64,000 nt of DNA from Montifringilla adamsi (taxonomy: Eukaryota > Chordata > Aves > Passeriformes > Passeridae): positions 1,178,001-1,242,000 of the forward strand of contig JAGGNK010008670.1 in the NCBI GenBank assembly GCA_017590115.1. Reading direction: 5' to 3'. Positions 46,980 through 58,250 of the stretch are shown here, in pieces. A program made the translations under genes and the position numbers. Numbering within the stretch: the stretch's first letter is position 1; the number at the start of each line of letters is the position of its first letter. The notes beneath the pieces are model-generated. The model had not been told where the DNA came from. It saw only the letters and a list, made by a program, of their open reading frames with translations, and did no database searches.

Positions 46980-47605
46980 AAACGAGTTTTAATTATTCCA
47001 CACGTTACACTGAAAACATTCGTTCCTTTTTAAAAATAATTCTCCTCAGAAATCACGTTTTATCTCTCTAATAAGAAACCATTAATTAGGAGATGTTGAC
47101 CCGACGAGCTGTGATAGTTTGGTGGCTGATGAACACTGCCTTTAATCAGACCTGTTACAAGCTGGTGGATGTTAACTTGTGGCTGTTAATTATTCACACC
47201 TTCAAGTATTCCGATGGTCGGAATATTTCATGAATGCCCTTCTTTTTATTTAACAGCGACGATGGATTTTATGAGCCAGGAATTGCACTTATTAATTTAC
47301 AGCCGTTTTGCACTTCCATGCCAGTCGTTTGGCATTAACTCTCCGTTTAAAAATAATAAATGACCCCTGACTCTCTATTGTCTGTCCTAATTAGCATATT
47401 GTCTTTTAAAGAGGAAAGCGTGTTTTCTCTTCATTAACCGTAATAGTACCTCGGCAGACAATCAGTAGGTCCGTGATCTAGAAGCTGCTGTGGACGCCAA
47501 ATTACCTCCTCTACCAGGACAAAATCAATTAACACCACTAGGGATGTCATTATTGTCACATTATGTCACCGGATATACTCCAGGGTAAATAAATGATTTG
47601 TGGAA
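46980..47605. promoter_or_regulatory. Strong candidate enhancer / conserved non-coding element
   Basis: More than 600 bases without any repeat and of even complexity. ATTA-type cores appear throughout: CCATTAATTAGGAG, GTTAATTATTCACACC, CTTATTAATTTACAGCC, CCTAATTAGCATATTG, CAATTAACACC. Palindromic CCGATGGTCGG-like and CATTAACCGTAATAG motifs also occur. It ends where a CpG-rich segment begins. The gene is not identifiable; SHOX2 is the likely target by synteny. Confidence 0.55.
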
Positions 47606-47619
47606 TTTTTAATGCCGGA

Positions 47620-47965
47620 AAGCCGCGGCTGAGCCACCCGGCTGGTGGCACCGGGGACTCCGGGCACTGCCCTTCCCCGGGGGTCGGAGCTGGACAGTCC
47701 CGGGGGAAAGGGCACGGCGAGCGGGCTGGGCTGGGCTGGGGGACCCCAAATCCCCCCGGAGCGGCACCCCAAATCCCCCGGGTCACCCGCACCGCGACAG
47801 CGCCGAGCTCCGGCGGGGGAGCGCCCGCCGAGAGCTGGGAGAGGGCTCAGCCAGGGCAGAGAGCATCTTATCAACAATTTCATTGCCAGGACTGCCCGCC
47901 TGCCGCTCCGACACGAAGCAGCCGCTGCTCCTCGGCGGAGTTTCCGCAGCGCCCGGGAGGTGCCG
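47620..47965. promoter_or_regulatory. CpG-rich segment between two CNE-like blocks
   Basis: GAAAGCCGCGGCTGAGCCAC, CACCGCGACAGCGCCGAGCT and CGGCGGGGGAGCGCCCGCCG give a CpG-island character. Possible promoter of an unannotated non-coding transcript; no TATA box or splice donor stands out. Confidence 0.45.
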
Positions 47966-48004
47966 GCCTTAAAAGTGTCCCCAAGTTGTGCGTTTGCCCT
48001 GCGT

Positions 48005-48275
48005 CGGGGGGTGTTTAATTAAGTCTGCTCTGTCTGACACGATCTGATGTCATTGTACAAGGAGATGTTCTTTGTTAGCAGCGCGCTTAGTTTCAGGCTC
48101 CTCTGTGTATTTGAAACCATGGCAACAGAAGAGTAAGCTAAAGCCAATGAGATAATGAGATATTCTCATTGTAATTGTGTTTCACGAGGGCACACGCTCC
48201 CATGGGTGGGATCCGACTGTCTTACAACTGCGAACAGAATTTAAGGGACAGGAATAAATTAGCGCGGCGGCGTTT
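48005..48275. promoter_or_regulatory. Candidate regulatory block with RFX X-box and CCAAT box
   Basis: GAAACCATGGCAAC at 48113-48126 is a near-symmetric RFX X-box, and CCAAT follows at 48144-48148. AATGAGATATTCTCATT (48154-48170) is a perfect inverted repeat with a 3-base centre. GTTTAATTAAGTC opens the block and a CpG-rich segment (48270-48400) closes it. Confidence 0.5.
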
Positions 48276-48400
48276 GCCACAACAGCCGTGTAAACACTCC
48301 CGACGCGGCGCTGCCGCTGTCCCAGCGCCTTCCAGCGCGTCCTGCGCGTCCGCGGCGCGGGGAAAAACGCCGCCAAATGGGGAGCGCCGCGCTGAAACCC
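48270..48400. promoter_or_regulatory. Small CpG island
   Basis: TTAGCGCGGCGGCGTTTGCC, CCCGACGCGGCGCTGCCGCT, GCGTCCGCGGCGCGGGG: very high CpG density over about 130 bases, directly after the X-box/CCAAT block. Confidence 0.5.
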
Positions 48401-49382
48401 CTCAGAACTTCAAGGAAGTTCAGGTCTGAAAGGCATTAACGAGCTGCGAGGTGCTGCTTTGCATGATAATTGCGGCGGGCGCTGGAGAGGAGGAGATGGA
48501 GGCAGGGGAAGGGGGACCGGGCTGGAGCTGCCGCGGGCCCGGGTTGTTGGGGAGATTATGGAAAATCCCATGTAGAACGCAGCCCAAGTGCCCGTGGGGT
48601 TCGTCCTCCTGCTCCCCTGGAAGTGAAATCCAAAAGTTCAGCCGTGATTTAAATGATAAAACTTTCTAGAGGCGCTGAGGAAGGGAGGAGTTTGTGCTCT
48701 CCCATTGTGAAGGGAGAGAAACTCAAAGCGAGGGGTTGGCTTTGGAGAGCCCTGGGTGAGGTTTTCGTTCTGCTCCCAGACGGGGACAGCGAGGCCACAC
48801 CGTGGGCAGCACTTCACACACGAGATGGACTCCGAGCACCACCAAAGCAAACTAGGAAATGTGATTTGGGGAGTGGAAACAGGATCGGATCTGCTTCATG
48901 CCCTAATTGTCTTCATCCTATAATTGTCTTCATCCTGTGTAATTCCCAGCAAATGTACAATTATTGCTCTTTTCCTCAGAACATCTCAGTGCAGGCAGGG
49001 CCATTGCGGGTGGTGAGTGTGAGCCCAGGGAATATGGGATGGTCTCTTGAGAAAAGTCACAAAATGTCTGGGAAAATCCATTTTTCCTGGAGCAGGAATG
49101 GCGAGGGGGTCCCTGGGAGCAGAGCCCGGAGCTGCTCCACCACCCGGGCAGGCTCAGGCAGGGGAGCAGCCACAACTTGCTCCACATTGTAGGCAGGGAT
49201 GATTTTTATTAATGTAATTATTACTGTTGCTCAAAGAGTGCACTTCTGATGTGGGGACTGCTGACAAGATAAATTATATCTGTTGTCAGCTGCATGGAGA
49301 GACCTTTGGGAGATTTTAATTAGGAGCAGGCTCCCCCCAGCCCATTGTGCATCTTCTCTAGAGCAGGGCTGGAATCACACAG

Positions 49383-49757
49383 CCATCCAGCCTCCTGAAC
49401 CATCCAACCTCTTTCTCAACCATCCAGCCTCCTTCTCAACCATCACCCTCCTTCCCAACCATCTGAGATCCTCCCCAACCATCCAACCTCCTTCCCAACC
49501 ATCCAACCTCCTTCCCAACCATCCAACCTCGCTCTGAACCATCCAACACCCTTCTCAACCATCTGAGATCCTTCCCAACCATCCAACCTCCCTCTGAACC
49601 ATCCAACACCCTTCTCAACCATCTGAGATCCTCCCCAACCATCCAACCTTCTTCCCAAACATCCAACCTCCTTCCCAACCATCCAACCTCCCTCTGAACC
49701 ATCCAACCTCCTTCCCAACCATCTGAGATCCTCCCCAACCATCCAGTCTCCTTCCCA
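49383..49757. repeat. 20-bp minisatellite, about 19 copies
   Basis: Units CATCCAACCTCCTTCCCAAC with variants CATCTGAGATCCTCCCCAAC and CATCCAACACCCTTCTCAAC. The CTGAGATCC variant recurs near 49462, 49562, 49622 and 49722, spacings that are multiples of 20, so groups of units duplicated together. Confidence 0.93.
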
Positions 49758-50379
49758 CACCACAGAGACTTGGGGTTTGCCTCATGCACCCCAAGAATTA
49801 GTGCCTGTATTTATTTGGTGTGAAACAAGACCATGAAGTGCCGTATTTTACATGGGCACCACTCCTGGGGGCATTTCCCATTAAAGCTGTCAGCAAATCA
49901 CCACCACAACGGACATAATCAGATATAAAAATCCCCTTTAAATGGCTGACTACGCTGTGAGCTTCTCCCTGGCACGGAGTCCGAAGGAAATGTTCGTTTA
50001 GACTCTTAAAGGAAGGTTATTTCCAGTGCTGCAGTGCCTGGGCACACTCTGGCCAGAGCCTGGGGACCTGTGTGGGATAAATGGTGCTTCAGCTGCAAAG
50101 GTGATGCAGAAGGACCCTCCAGGACCCAGGTGTGGGGTGGATTGGTCAGTCCCACCCTCTGAGCTGTCCACATCCATCACCCCCCACAGGGTCCAAGGCC
50201 TCCCACGTGGACAGATGCACCAGGAAGGAAGAATATTTTAGGAATTGTTCCAAAAGAATCTGCCTAGATTCTAATGCAGGCTCATCTTCTCCCCACTGAT
50301 GTGCCCATGCACAGAACAAGTTGCCAAGAGCCTTCTCTCAGGATTTACCACAGAAGAGCTGTCTGACAGCCTTGTACAG

Positions 50380-50830
50380 GAAATCAGAGCTGTGTCGTGG
50401 CTTTTTGAAATTTCAGCAATATACACAAATCACGTGCATTTATTAAATCAATGTATAATCATTTTTACAAGGAAGTGTAATATAAAAAAAGACATAAAAG
50501 ATTTCTAAAGTAACGCAACACATCTCTTTTGGACAAATGTTATTTCAGGGATTTATGATAATTCCTTTTCTGAAAGAAAAACGAGGCTAATTGAAACAAA
50601 CTTTGTAGTTTCTATTAATGCCATGGAATACAGTATGTGCTGCCAGTTACAAAGTGACATTGAAAGCTGATGCTGTTCTCAACAACACCATGATTTCTCA
50701 GTTTTATGTACTTTTTAATTTCCTCTGTGGAAAATCTGTTCTTCATAAAAGGACTGCTGAAGAAAATGTGGAAAAAGTTGATTCATTCCATATTTACATT
50801 CTTGCAAGTACCTGGAAATGAACCAATTAC
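50380..50830. promoter_or_regulatory. Candidate conserved non-coding element
   Basis: Repeat-free AT-rich block with CACGTGCATTTATTAAATCA, AATGTATAATCATTTTTAC, GAGGCTAATTGAAAC and CTATTAATGCCATGG. The short open frames in it show no protein similarity I recognise. Confidence 0.4.
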
Positions 50831-51069
50831 CAACGGGAGCCAAAAGAGAAGTTAGGAAAGTCATTTAGAAAACTCATCTTCTGACAGGCTCTGCCTCAGA
50901 AGTGCCTGGGAAAGTCCTGCCCCGATTGCAAACCCCTTCCAGCCCAGCAGGACTGGGATCCTTGGCCCTGGTTCTTGTCCCACTCTGAGCTCCAGACCCT
51001 CTGGGGCTTGGGGACAGCTCTGGAAAGGGGCCTGGACTCCTGTCCCAAACTTCAGCTCACTCTTGGGCT

Positions 51070-51480
51070 GGGACCCCAACACGATCTCAAACCAAAACAT
51101 GAACATGAACTCAAAGCCAAGGCCAAAACCAAAACCAAAACCAAAACCAAAACCAAACCAAACCAAACCAAACCAAACCTGAACCTAAATGCAACCCAAC
51201 CCTGATGTGAACCCAACCAAGACCCAAATCCCAACCCAAAACCAAGCCTACACCAAACCCAAAACTGAGCTCAACCAAAACACAAACCTGAGCCCAAATA
51301 AATCCCACCCCCAAACCTGAATTTGAGCCTTACCCAAACTAAAAGCCAGCCCTAAGCCAACCTCCAGCCAAACCCAAACCAAAAATAATCAAACTCCTCC
51401 ACAAACCCAAACTCCAAACCAAAGTTGAACTTTAACCCAACCCAAATCTAGTCTCAAACCCCAACAGCCCCTCAGCCCAG
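51070..51480 (+). repeat. Degenerate CCAAAA/CCAAA array
   Basis: The core 51118-51180 has six AAAACC hexamers changing to AAACC pentamers. On both sides the pattern decays into AACCCAAAC and AACCTGAACCC variants. The plus strand is nearly free of G for 350 bases, giving marked strand asymmetry. The unit is not the telomeric CCCTAA. Confidence 0.85.
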
Positions 51481-51555
51481 CACATCAGGGCAGGGCTGCT
51501 GTGGCTGCAGGAGAATGCTCTTCCTATTAAACCCTCAGAACCTCTCCTAGTTCAA

Positions 51556-51596
51556 TTAAAAAAAAAAAAAAAAAAGAAAAAAAGAAAAAAAGAAAA
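51556..51596. repeat. Poly-A / (AAAAAG)n run
   Basis: An A run followed by AAAAAAG units; no adjacent retrotransposon body was seen. Confidence 0.85.
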
Positions 51597-53328
51597 CCAA
51601 AATTCCCTAAAAGATTAAGAAGAAGGGGGGTTACTTGTACTTTTGCCAGTCCCACCCCAAAACCAACGTGAGAGCAGAGCTGCCTCACCCAACCCCAGAC
51701 GTGGCTGCTGCCGGCTCCAGCCTGAGCCATTCCCCCCTTTTCCCCTCACAGTTTCAGTGGATGTGCCCTGCTAAAGAAGCCCCCCAGCTCAGGAGGGGCT
51801 GTTTGGAGCTTCTGTGCTCCCTGTTGGTGACTCAGCCGTGCAGGAGCTGAGTTTTTCCCTAGGCCTGGCTTTAATAAAGCCTTGCTGCCCTGAGGTGCTG
51901 CTTGGGGCTCGTGTGGCTTTCAGCGGCGCTAGGCCCGGACACGGCTTTATTAAATTCTGCCAGAGGAAAAAAAGGAGAAAGCTGAGTTTCCTGCACTAAT
52001 ATGATTTTTTTTTCTCTTTTTTTATCCCCCCCAGCCTGGTGGCTTTCACACTTGTGTTGTGAGTTCGTTTCCAGCAGGGGTTTGATGGTTACCGGGAAAA
52101 GCCGGGCCTGCGGCCCCGCTGGCCCCGGAGAAAGGGACAAGCTTTGTCCCACCTCCTGCTCCACAAACTGGAACAAAACCTCCCTGAGGGTGGATTGAAT
52201 GAGGTGGAGCGTTTTACCTCCCTGAGGTTTTCACACCCCATCCCTGTAATCCCTGTTTGGGTTTATTTCGGCAAGGAAATAAACTTGGGATCAGGGATCC
52301 GCCCCCCCACCCGGCAGCCCCGCTCTGCTTCCCTGCTGCAGGGTGCAAAGAGGATGGGGAGAAACTTCCCACATTCAGGAGAGCTGGCAAAGAAAATGTT
52401 TGTTATTTTGAAGAGGGAGAGGAAATCATTCCCCAGTCCTGCCCTGGCCACGGAGCCAGCATCCAAGGGGAGCCCACACTCCAGGCTCATGGCTGCGCAA
52501 ACCCTGGCTCAGAACCCCCTGAGGTGCTGCTGAGCCTGAGGATCCCAAAATTCTCATGGAAAGGCAGCACTGGGCAGGTGGGATTGACCCACTGATCCCA
52601 ATCCCCAGCAGCCACACTGCAGCTGCTGCACAATAAACACGGCTTGGAGCAGATATACCAGCATTGATCTGATACTAATAATCCTCTGCACTTCCACAGG
52701 GCTTTTAGGGGGTCTCCAGGGTTTCTAGGATTGTTTTTCATATCCAGAGCCCTGAAACAGCAACTGGCTTTGGTGATCCCCTTGGATCTCTGGGAGCATC
52801 GGAGCCATCAGACTTTTATAGGAGCAAAAATTAAAATTGCTTGATATGCAACTGTTGCGGTTCAATTTGGGGCAACAGGTTTCTCAGGCTCCCTGCTCCA
52901 AATCCTGTTTGTAAACCCAGCCTTTTGTCTTCCTTCCAGCAAGCAGTGAGTGGGAAAGTTGGTTTGTGGCCTCCAAATTAAATTAGGATTGATTTTATTT
53001 TGATTTTTTTTTTCCTACAGACAGACTGAAGAAATATCTCCAGTTAAAATTGCTTTAAGTCCATTTTAAAGTATGCACTTTCATACTGAATTTAGCACAC
53101 AGGCTGTTAGTCTTGTTATTTTAAATTAAGTAGAAAATCAATTGGAAAATGTAATTTCCATGCACTGCTGCAGGAAACTCTGGGGGCACCAACATCTGCT
53201 GCAATGGGGCATCTGAAGATCTTAAATATTAGAGGGTAAATGAACCACTGAATGTGGACACTTTAAACTCAGCTGAAATACACCACCATGACATTAATTA
53301 ACTGCATCTGTATGGATGTGTCAGTGTT

Positions 53329-53393
53329 AGGTTAATTGTTGGACTTGATAGAGTTAAAGGCCTTTCCCAATATTAATGATCCTGTGGTTCTGT
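53329..53393 (+). mobile_element. Short CR1 tail, old subfamily
   Basis: GGTTAATTGTTGGACTTGAT, AAAGGCCTTTCCCAATATTAATGATCCTGTGG correspond in order to a CR1 3' end. Confidence 0.65.
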
Positions 53394-53430
53394 ATTTTAT
53401 ATAGCATATGTATAATTTTGTTCATCTTTT

Positions 53431-53489
53431 TCCTCTCCTTCTCCTTCTCCTTCTCCTTCTCCTTCTCCTTCTCCTTCTCCTTCTCCTTC
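53431..53489. repeat. (CTCCTT)n polypyrimidine microsatellite
   Basis: About nine CTTCTC-type hexamers, all pyrimidine on the plus strand and mirror-symmetric. Such tracts can form triplex DNA when supercoiled. Confidence 0.92.
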
Positions 53490-53849
53490 CTATCAGTATT
53501 TTTAATTTCTAGCCTTCCTCCTTCCCATCTCCACCTGCCATTTCCATCCCCCAGATTCCGAGCACAGAGCATTTCTGTGCCTCTTTGGAGCTGTTCCTGC
53601 CTGGTCTTCTCTGAGTTTCCAGGAGACAGGGCCCACATAATTTGTGGGCTAATGGGGCCCTTTGCTGTTCGGACTGGCAGAAGAAATGCTGCAATATCTT
53701 TGCAAAATTTAATGAAAGGAGAAAAACAAATTCTTAACTGAGCAAGGGGAGTCAGATGTGCAGCTTCTCCAACAGGAATGCTTGTTTTCCCCTTGGGTTT
53801 TTCCATCCCAAGAAGGGTGAGGTTGTACATGGGATTTACGTGCTGGCTT

Positions 53850-54195
53850 TTGTTTCGGTGTTGATTTATTTATGCTGAGGCTATGAACTGAGTGACTGCA
53901 AAGTGCCTGCTGAATGCCATTCGGATAAATTACTGCTGGTATTTATTGTATTCCTTGCTGGACTGGTGTTGCACACACTGATATAAAAAAAATGGACGGG
54001 AAATCAATGTGGCTCAGTGTAAAATATCTTGACTATAAAGATTTTTCAGATCTATCAAACATACAGTGTGTTTGCTGTGTCTGGAGGCCGTTCCCTTGAC
54101 ATGAGGATTGTACTAATTGTCCGAGTATTTGATTTAATTTGCCGTGGGAACCAGGAAGGAGCACACCGTTCTTACTTCAGGGATTTCACTGTGAG
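53850..54195. promoter_or_regulatory. Candidate conserved non-coding element
   Basis: GATTTATTTATGCTGAGG, GGATAAATTACTGCTGG, GACTATAAAGATTTTTCAGA and GATTTAATTTGCCGTGG in unique sequence between two CR1 copies. Confidence 0.45.
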
Positions 54196-54528
54196 TTTGG
54201 GGCAGGAAAATGCTCTGTACATAGGCAGCCATGGGATAGAATCCCTTCCATGAATTTGAGCCCAATCCAAAGCCCCCAAGGCTGTTTTCCCTTCCTTCCC
54301 CCACGCTCCATGGTGTAGGGATGCTGCAGGACTTCACACCACAGAAATCAGAACAGCACAAACTCTGTCCATAGACACTCCACAGATTTGTTCTTGGGTT
54401 AGGGATGTCCTTCAGCCTGGAAAGCTCTGTTTCCTGCTGGGATTGCACAGCCAGCAGGGTCCCCTGAGCTCAAGGTGCCTCCTCCTCCTCCACCACAACG
54501 TCTCTTGAAGAGGATTCTGAGCTGAGCA

Positions 54529-54760
54529 GGGTGAATGGTTTCACAGTGATGGAGAGCAGGGCTGGATGGGATATTGGGAGGGAATTCTTCCCTGGGAGGT
54601 CAGGAAGGCCTTGGCACAGCTGTGCTGCCCCTGGATCCCTGGCAGTGCACAAGGCCAGGCTGGACACTGGGGCCTGGAGCACCTGGGACAGGGGAAGGTG
54701 TCCCTGCCATGGCAGGGTGGCACCGGATGGAATTTAAGGTCTCCCACCCAACTCTGGGAT
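54529..54760 (+). mobile_element. CR1 LINE 3' fragment
   Basis: GGGATATTGGGAGGGAATTC, CACAAGGCCAGGCTGGACAC and GGTGTCCCTGCCATGGCAGG in forward order. The tail is replaced by ACCCAACTCTGGGATC. Confidence 0.88.
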
Positions 54761-55074
54761 CAGGGATGCGCCCGGTGAGGCTCGGGGTGCATCTGGTGTG
54801 TGCAGACACCGCAGCGGCTTTCAGGGAGCCGTGAGGGGGGTGAGATGCTGCTTTCCCTGCTCATCCCTCGTTCCAGGGAAGCTCCACATGCCGGCACCGC
54901 GTGTCCCGTCTCACCGCACACCGTGGCACCGCCGCCTCGTTAACGGGGGGCTTAATTGGGAAAGCGATCGCGCCCGATCTCAGCGGGGAGCGTGTCCCCC
55001 TCGGAGCGGCACCTCTCCTGTTTGGATAGAAACGAGCAGAACCATTCCGGTATTTCAAACATCACTCAGGCCCC

Positions 55075-55255
55075 GCCGCTCTAATCGCTGCCTGCCCAAC
55101 CTGCCTTCGGTCACTAATGCATTCAAACACCGCTAATGACACCGGGGGATGACAAGATAAGGACGGGCTGCGGATGAATGACTGCACAAAGGCAGCGTGG
55201 CAGGAGTAATTAGAGGCTCACGTGGGCCCAGACGCCGAATTTCGTGTACAGCTGA
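55075..55255. promoter_or_regulatory. Candidate conserved non-coding element
   Basis: GCTCTAATCGCTGCCTGCC, CACTAATGCATTCAAAC, CGCTAATGACACC, GATGACAAGATAAGG (GATA-type) and GGAGTAATTAGAGGC. Regularly spaced TAAT cores in GC-richer context. Confidence 0.45.
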
Positions 55256-55319
55256 ACCCCCCCAGATAACCCCGTGTGCTGGGAGCTGGGGCTGGGCCAC
55301 CCCTGGAACCCAGCTGACA

Positions 55320-55760
55320 TTGGCTGCCATGAACATGAACCAATTTGCAGCGAAGAACCAACCTCCATTTCCCTCCATTAATTAGACAAATTAATTAAAG
55401 CGCTCTTTGGAATCTATTCCCCATTCAAGACGAGGATGCTGCAGAGATTTTGTTAAATGGTTCAGAGAAGGCTTATTAATCCTGAAATGAATTCTATCAA
55501 GCCCTGTAAAGCACCAACTTCAAGTGCATTTGTGGAGAAGAAAGCTTTGCAAATCAGATAGGAAAGCTACAAAAGTGCTGGGTATTATCCTAATCTGGGG
55601 AGTGTTTAATTTGACACTCTTATGTCAAGATATTAGAAGAGAATGAGCAAATGGCCTGATAAATATGTACTTAAAGAATGACAATCCTCATAATCAGTTA
55701 ATTTCTATTTATCTTGTGATACCCTTTTCCACAGAAACTTGTATTAGAAAATAAATAAGA
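55320..55760. promoter_or_regulatory. Strong candidate enhancer / conserved non-coding element
   Basis: Some 440 repeat-free bases with CCATTAATTAGACAAATTAA, GGCTTATTAATCCTG, GTATTATCCTAATCTGGGG, GTTTAATTTGACAC and CAGTTAATTTC. It is AT-rich and complex, with no reading frame of interest. Confidence 0.5.
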
Positions 55761-57739
55761 TTACAGGGTAATTCTGAGAGCGGTAAAAACACGAAACACT
55801 TAAAGGCAGAAGTTGTGTTTTATTGTGCAGCACTTCCACAGGGATTCCATCCACTCCCAGACGTGGGATTGTCTCCTGCAGGACTGGTACCACCAAACCC
55901 CCACCGTGGGCATCTCCCTGCAGCCCAGGGACATGGAGCAGCCAGGAGCAGCCAGGGAGGGGCATCAGAGCTTGGAGAACTTCTTATGCCAGAGCTTGGT
56001 GATTTCTTCTGCAAACCACATTGCGCTGAGGAACAGAGCCTGTCTGAGGGAAGGCTTGGTTTGGGGGTGTGTTCTGCTCGGGTTTGAACGCAAAATTCCT
56101 CATCAGAGAGGCCAAAGAACAGCCTTAAAGGCTTCAGGATATGACCCAGGCCTGAAACAATAGCCAGCCCAGAAGAAACGAGTTTATTATCTGCTCTAAA
56201 GGGATTTTATTGACTTGCTGAAAAAAAGAGTCATATTTAATATTGAAGTATAACTTTTAAAAACAGAGATGCTGACTCTATAAAAATGTGCTCTGGAGCT
56301 GAGACCTTGACTCCAAAGCGTAATCCAGAGTTTTTTTATAGCTGTGCTATAAATCATCAAAATTAAATGTTTGCATTAGCAGCAGTGGGAGAAGCCTATG
56401 CAGAGTGTGGGGATGTGTCACCCAGCACAAAGCTCAGCAACTGCACACCCTGGGGTGGTTCTGACCCGGGGAGGGCTGGGGGTGGGCTTTGCCTCAGTTT
56501 CTGCTGGGTTTTGCTGTTCCCCTGTGAGCTTTTTCCCAGTGGGGCAGGCGAGGTGCCAGGAAGGTCACAGTTCCCTGAGGAGGAACTGGGGCAGGGTGCT
56601 ATGGGGGTGAGCTGGGAGAGCAGGAGCAGGATGGGGAGAAGCTGCCCAGGACAGTGAGGGTGAAAAAATGGAGTTTTCCCCCATTCACATGGAGGGCAGC
56701 AGGCTGGCACCACCAGCTCTGGGCTCGGCCTTGCTGAGCTGTGTTCTCACCATAATCATCACAGGAATACCATCTTTATCCAGGAACTGTCCAGATCCCC
56801 TGGCCAGGCTGACCCAAGGGGGTTTGCAGCCCTGGCCTGGCTGGAGGAGGGTTTTCAGTGCTGTCCTGCACATGAACCCCTTCCCTGCACTGCTGCAAAC
56901 GCTCTGCAGTCCGGCCAGCCAACCTGTTAACATCCTCTCCTTCACACTCCCGCAACGAGCCAGCTGCTCTGCTAGGAAAATACAGCTGGAGAGGTTTATA
57001 AATAGTAAATTAAGGCTTGCTCCAGCCACTCCAGCTGGGCAATGTTAGAGGAGTGAGCAATTCATCACCGGGGTGTCATCCCCCCTTGATGTGCTGCCCA
57101 CCAGCCCCGCGCCGGCGCGAGCCGGGGACTCCTCGCCTCGCTTGGCTCAGCTCCCGATTTAGTGTTTGATCCTTCTCTCAGAATTAATTTTGCCAGTGTA
57201 ACCTAACCAGCCGGGGAAGTGTCGGTGACAGGTCGCTCACAGAGGCTCAAGGACGTGGCTCCCAGGGAGGGATGGGTGCTGCAGTGCCCAGGAGCCCCCA
57301 CTCTGCCCCACTTCCCCCTTGGCCACTGCGGGGACGTTTCAGGGCCAGTCCTCAACAAGCTCCATCTCTGCTGGGCAGGAGGGGCTGGAGAGATGAGCCC
57401 GGACATCTGACACATCCTCCTGCTGTGACTTTGCTTCAGGGAGAGGGGAGAGAGGGCTCGGTCCCTCCATCTGTTGTGTGCATCAGCGAGGGTCTCCTGG
57501 GTGTGTATCCATATCAAAACTCAATTAGAAAATGAGCCCTGCATGTGAAGGACTATTGTGTTCCAAGTATTTTTATAATTAAATCTGAGAAGGTGGGATA
57601 GGCTCTTCATGAAGGGCCTTCACAGAACATTTCCTAGTGCATGGAGGAAGGGGGTAGGAGAGTTTATTTTATGTGTGGTTATATAATTTTCAGTGCACAG
57701 TGGGAAGAAATTTCTCTGAGGGGTCAGGATCCCAAATGC

Positions 57740-57775
57740 ACATCATCATCATCATCATGATCACGACCACCATCA
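57740..57775. repeat. (ATC)n microsatellite
   Basis: Six CATCAT-type trinucleotides followed by degenerate ATG/ACC units. Confidence 0.85.
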
Positions 57776-57905
57776 CCCTGCACTGCTGCTAGTTAACTGT
57801 TTAATGCCCCCCAGTCACTGAGGAGAGGTTACATCCCAGGAGCTGGAGGGGTGCAATGGCAACCTGCACCTCCATCCCATGGAGCAGCCTCCAATGGAAT
57901 TGCTC

Positions 57906-58250
57906 AGAATCACTGAATCCCAGAATGGCTGGAGCAGGAAAGGACCTTAAAGCCCATCCAGTGTCACCCCTGCCATGGCAGGGACACCTTCCACTGTCCC
58001 AGGTGCTCCAAGCCCCAGTGTCCAGCCTGGCCTTGGGCACTGCCAGGGAGCCAGGGGCAGCCACAGCTGCTCTGGGCACCTCTGCCAGGGCCTCCCACCC
58101 TCCCAGGAAGGGATTTCTCCCTAACATTTAATCCAAATCTTTCTTCCTTTATTTTAAGGCCATTCCCCCTTATTTTATCACTATCTGCCTGTGTAAAAAG
58201 TTGCTTCTCTTCTTTTTTATAAGCCCCCTTCAAGTGCTGGAAACTGTAGG
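57906..58250 (-). mobile_element. CR1 LINE 3' fragment (longest reverse copy)
   Basis: In order it has AGAATCACTGAATCCCAGAA, GGACCTTAAAGCCCATCCAG, CCATGGCAGGGACACCTTCC, GGAAGGGATTTCTCCCTAAC, CCATTCCCCCTTATTTTATC and CCCCCTTCAAGTGCTGGAAA. It extends further into CR1 than the other reverse copies here. Confidence 0.9.

Noticed and set aside
49436..49789. Minus-strand Trp/Gly-rich repetitive frame
   Set aside because: Generated by the 20-bp minisatellite; a 20-residue period equals three units.
51118..51180. Interstitial telomere array
   Set aside because: The unit is CCAAAA/CCAAA, not CCCTAA.
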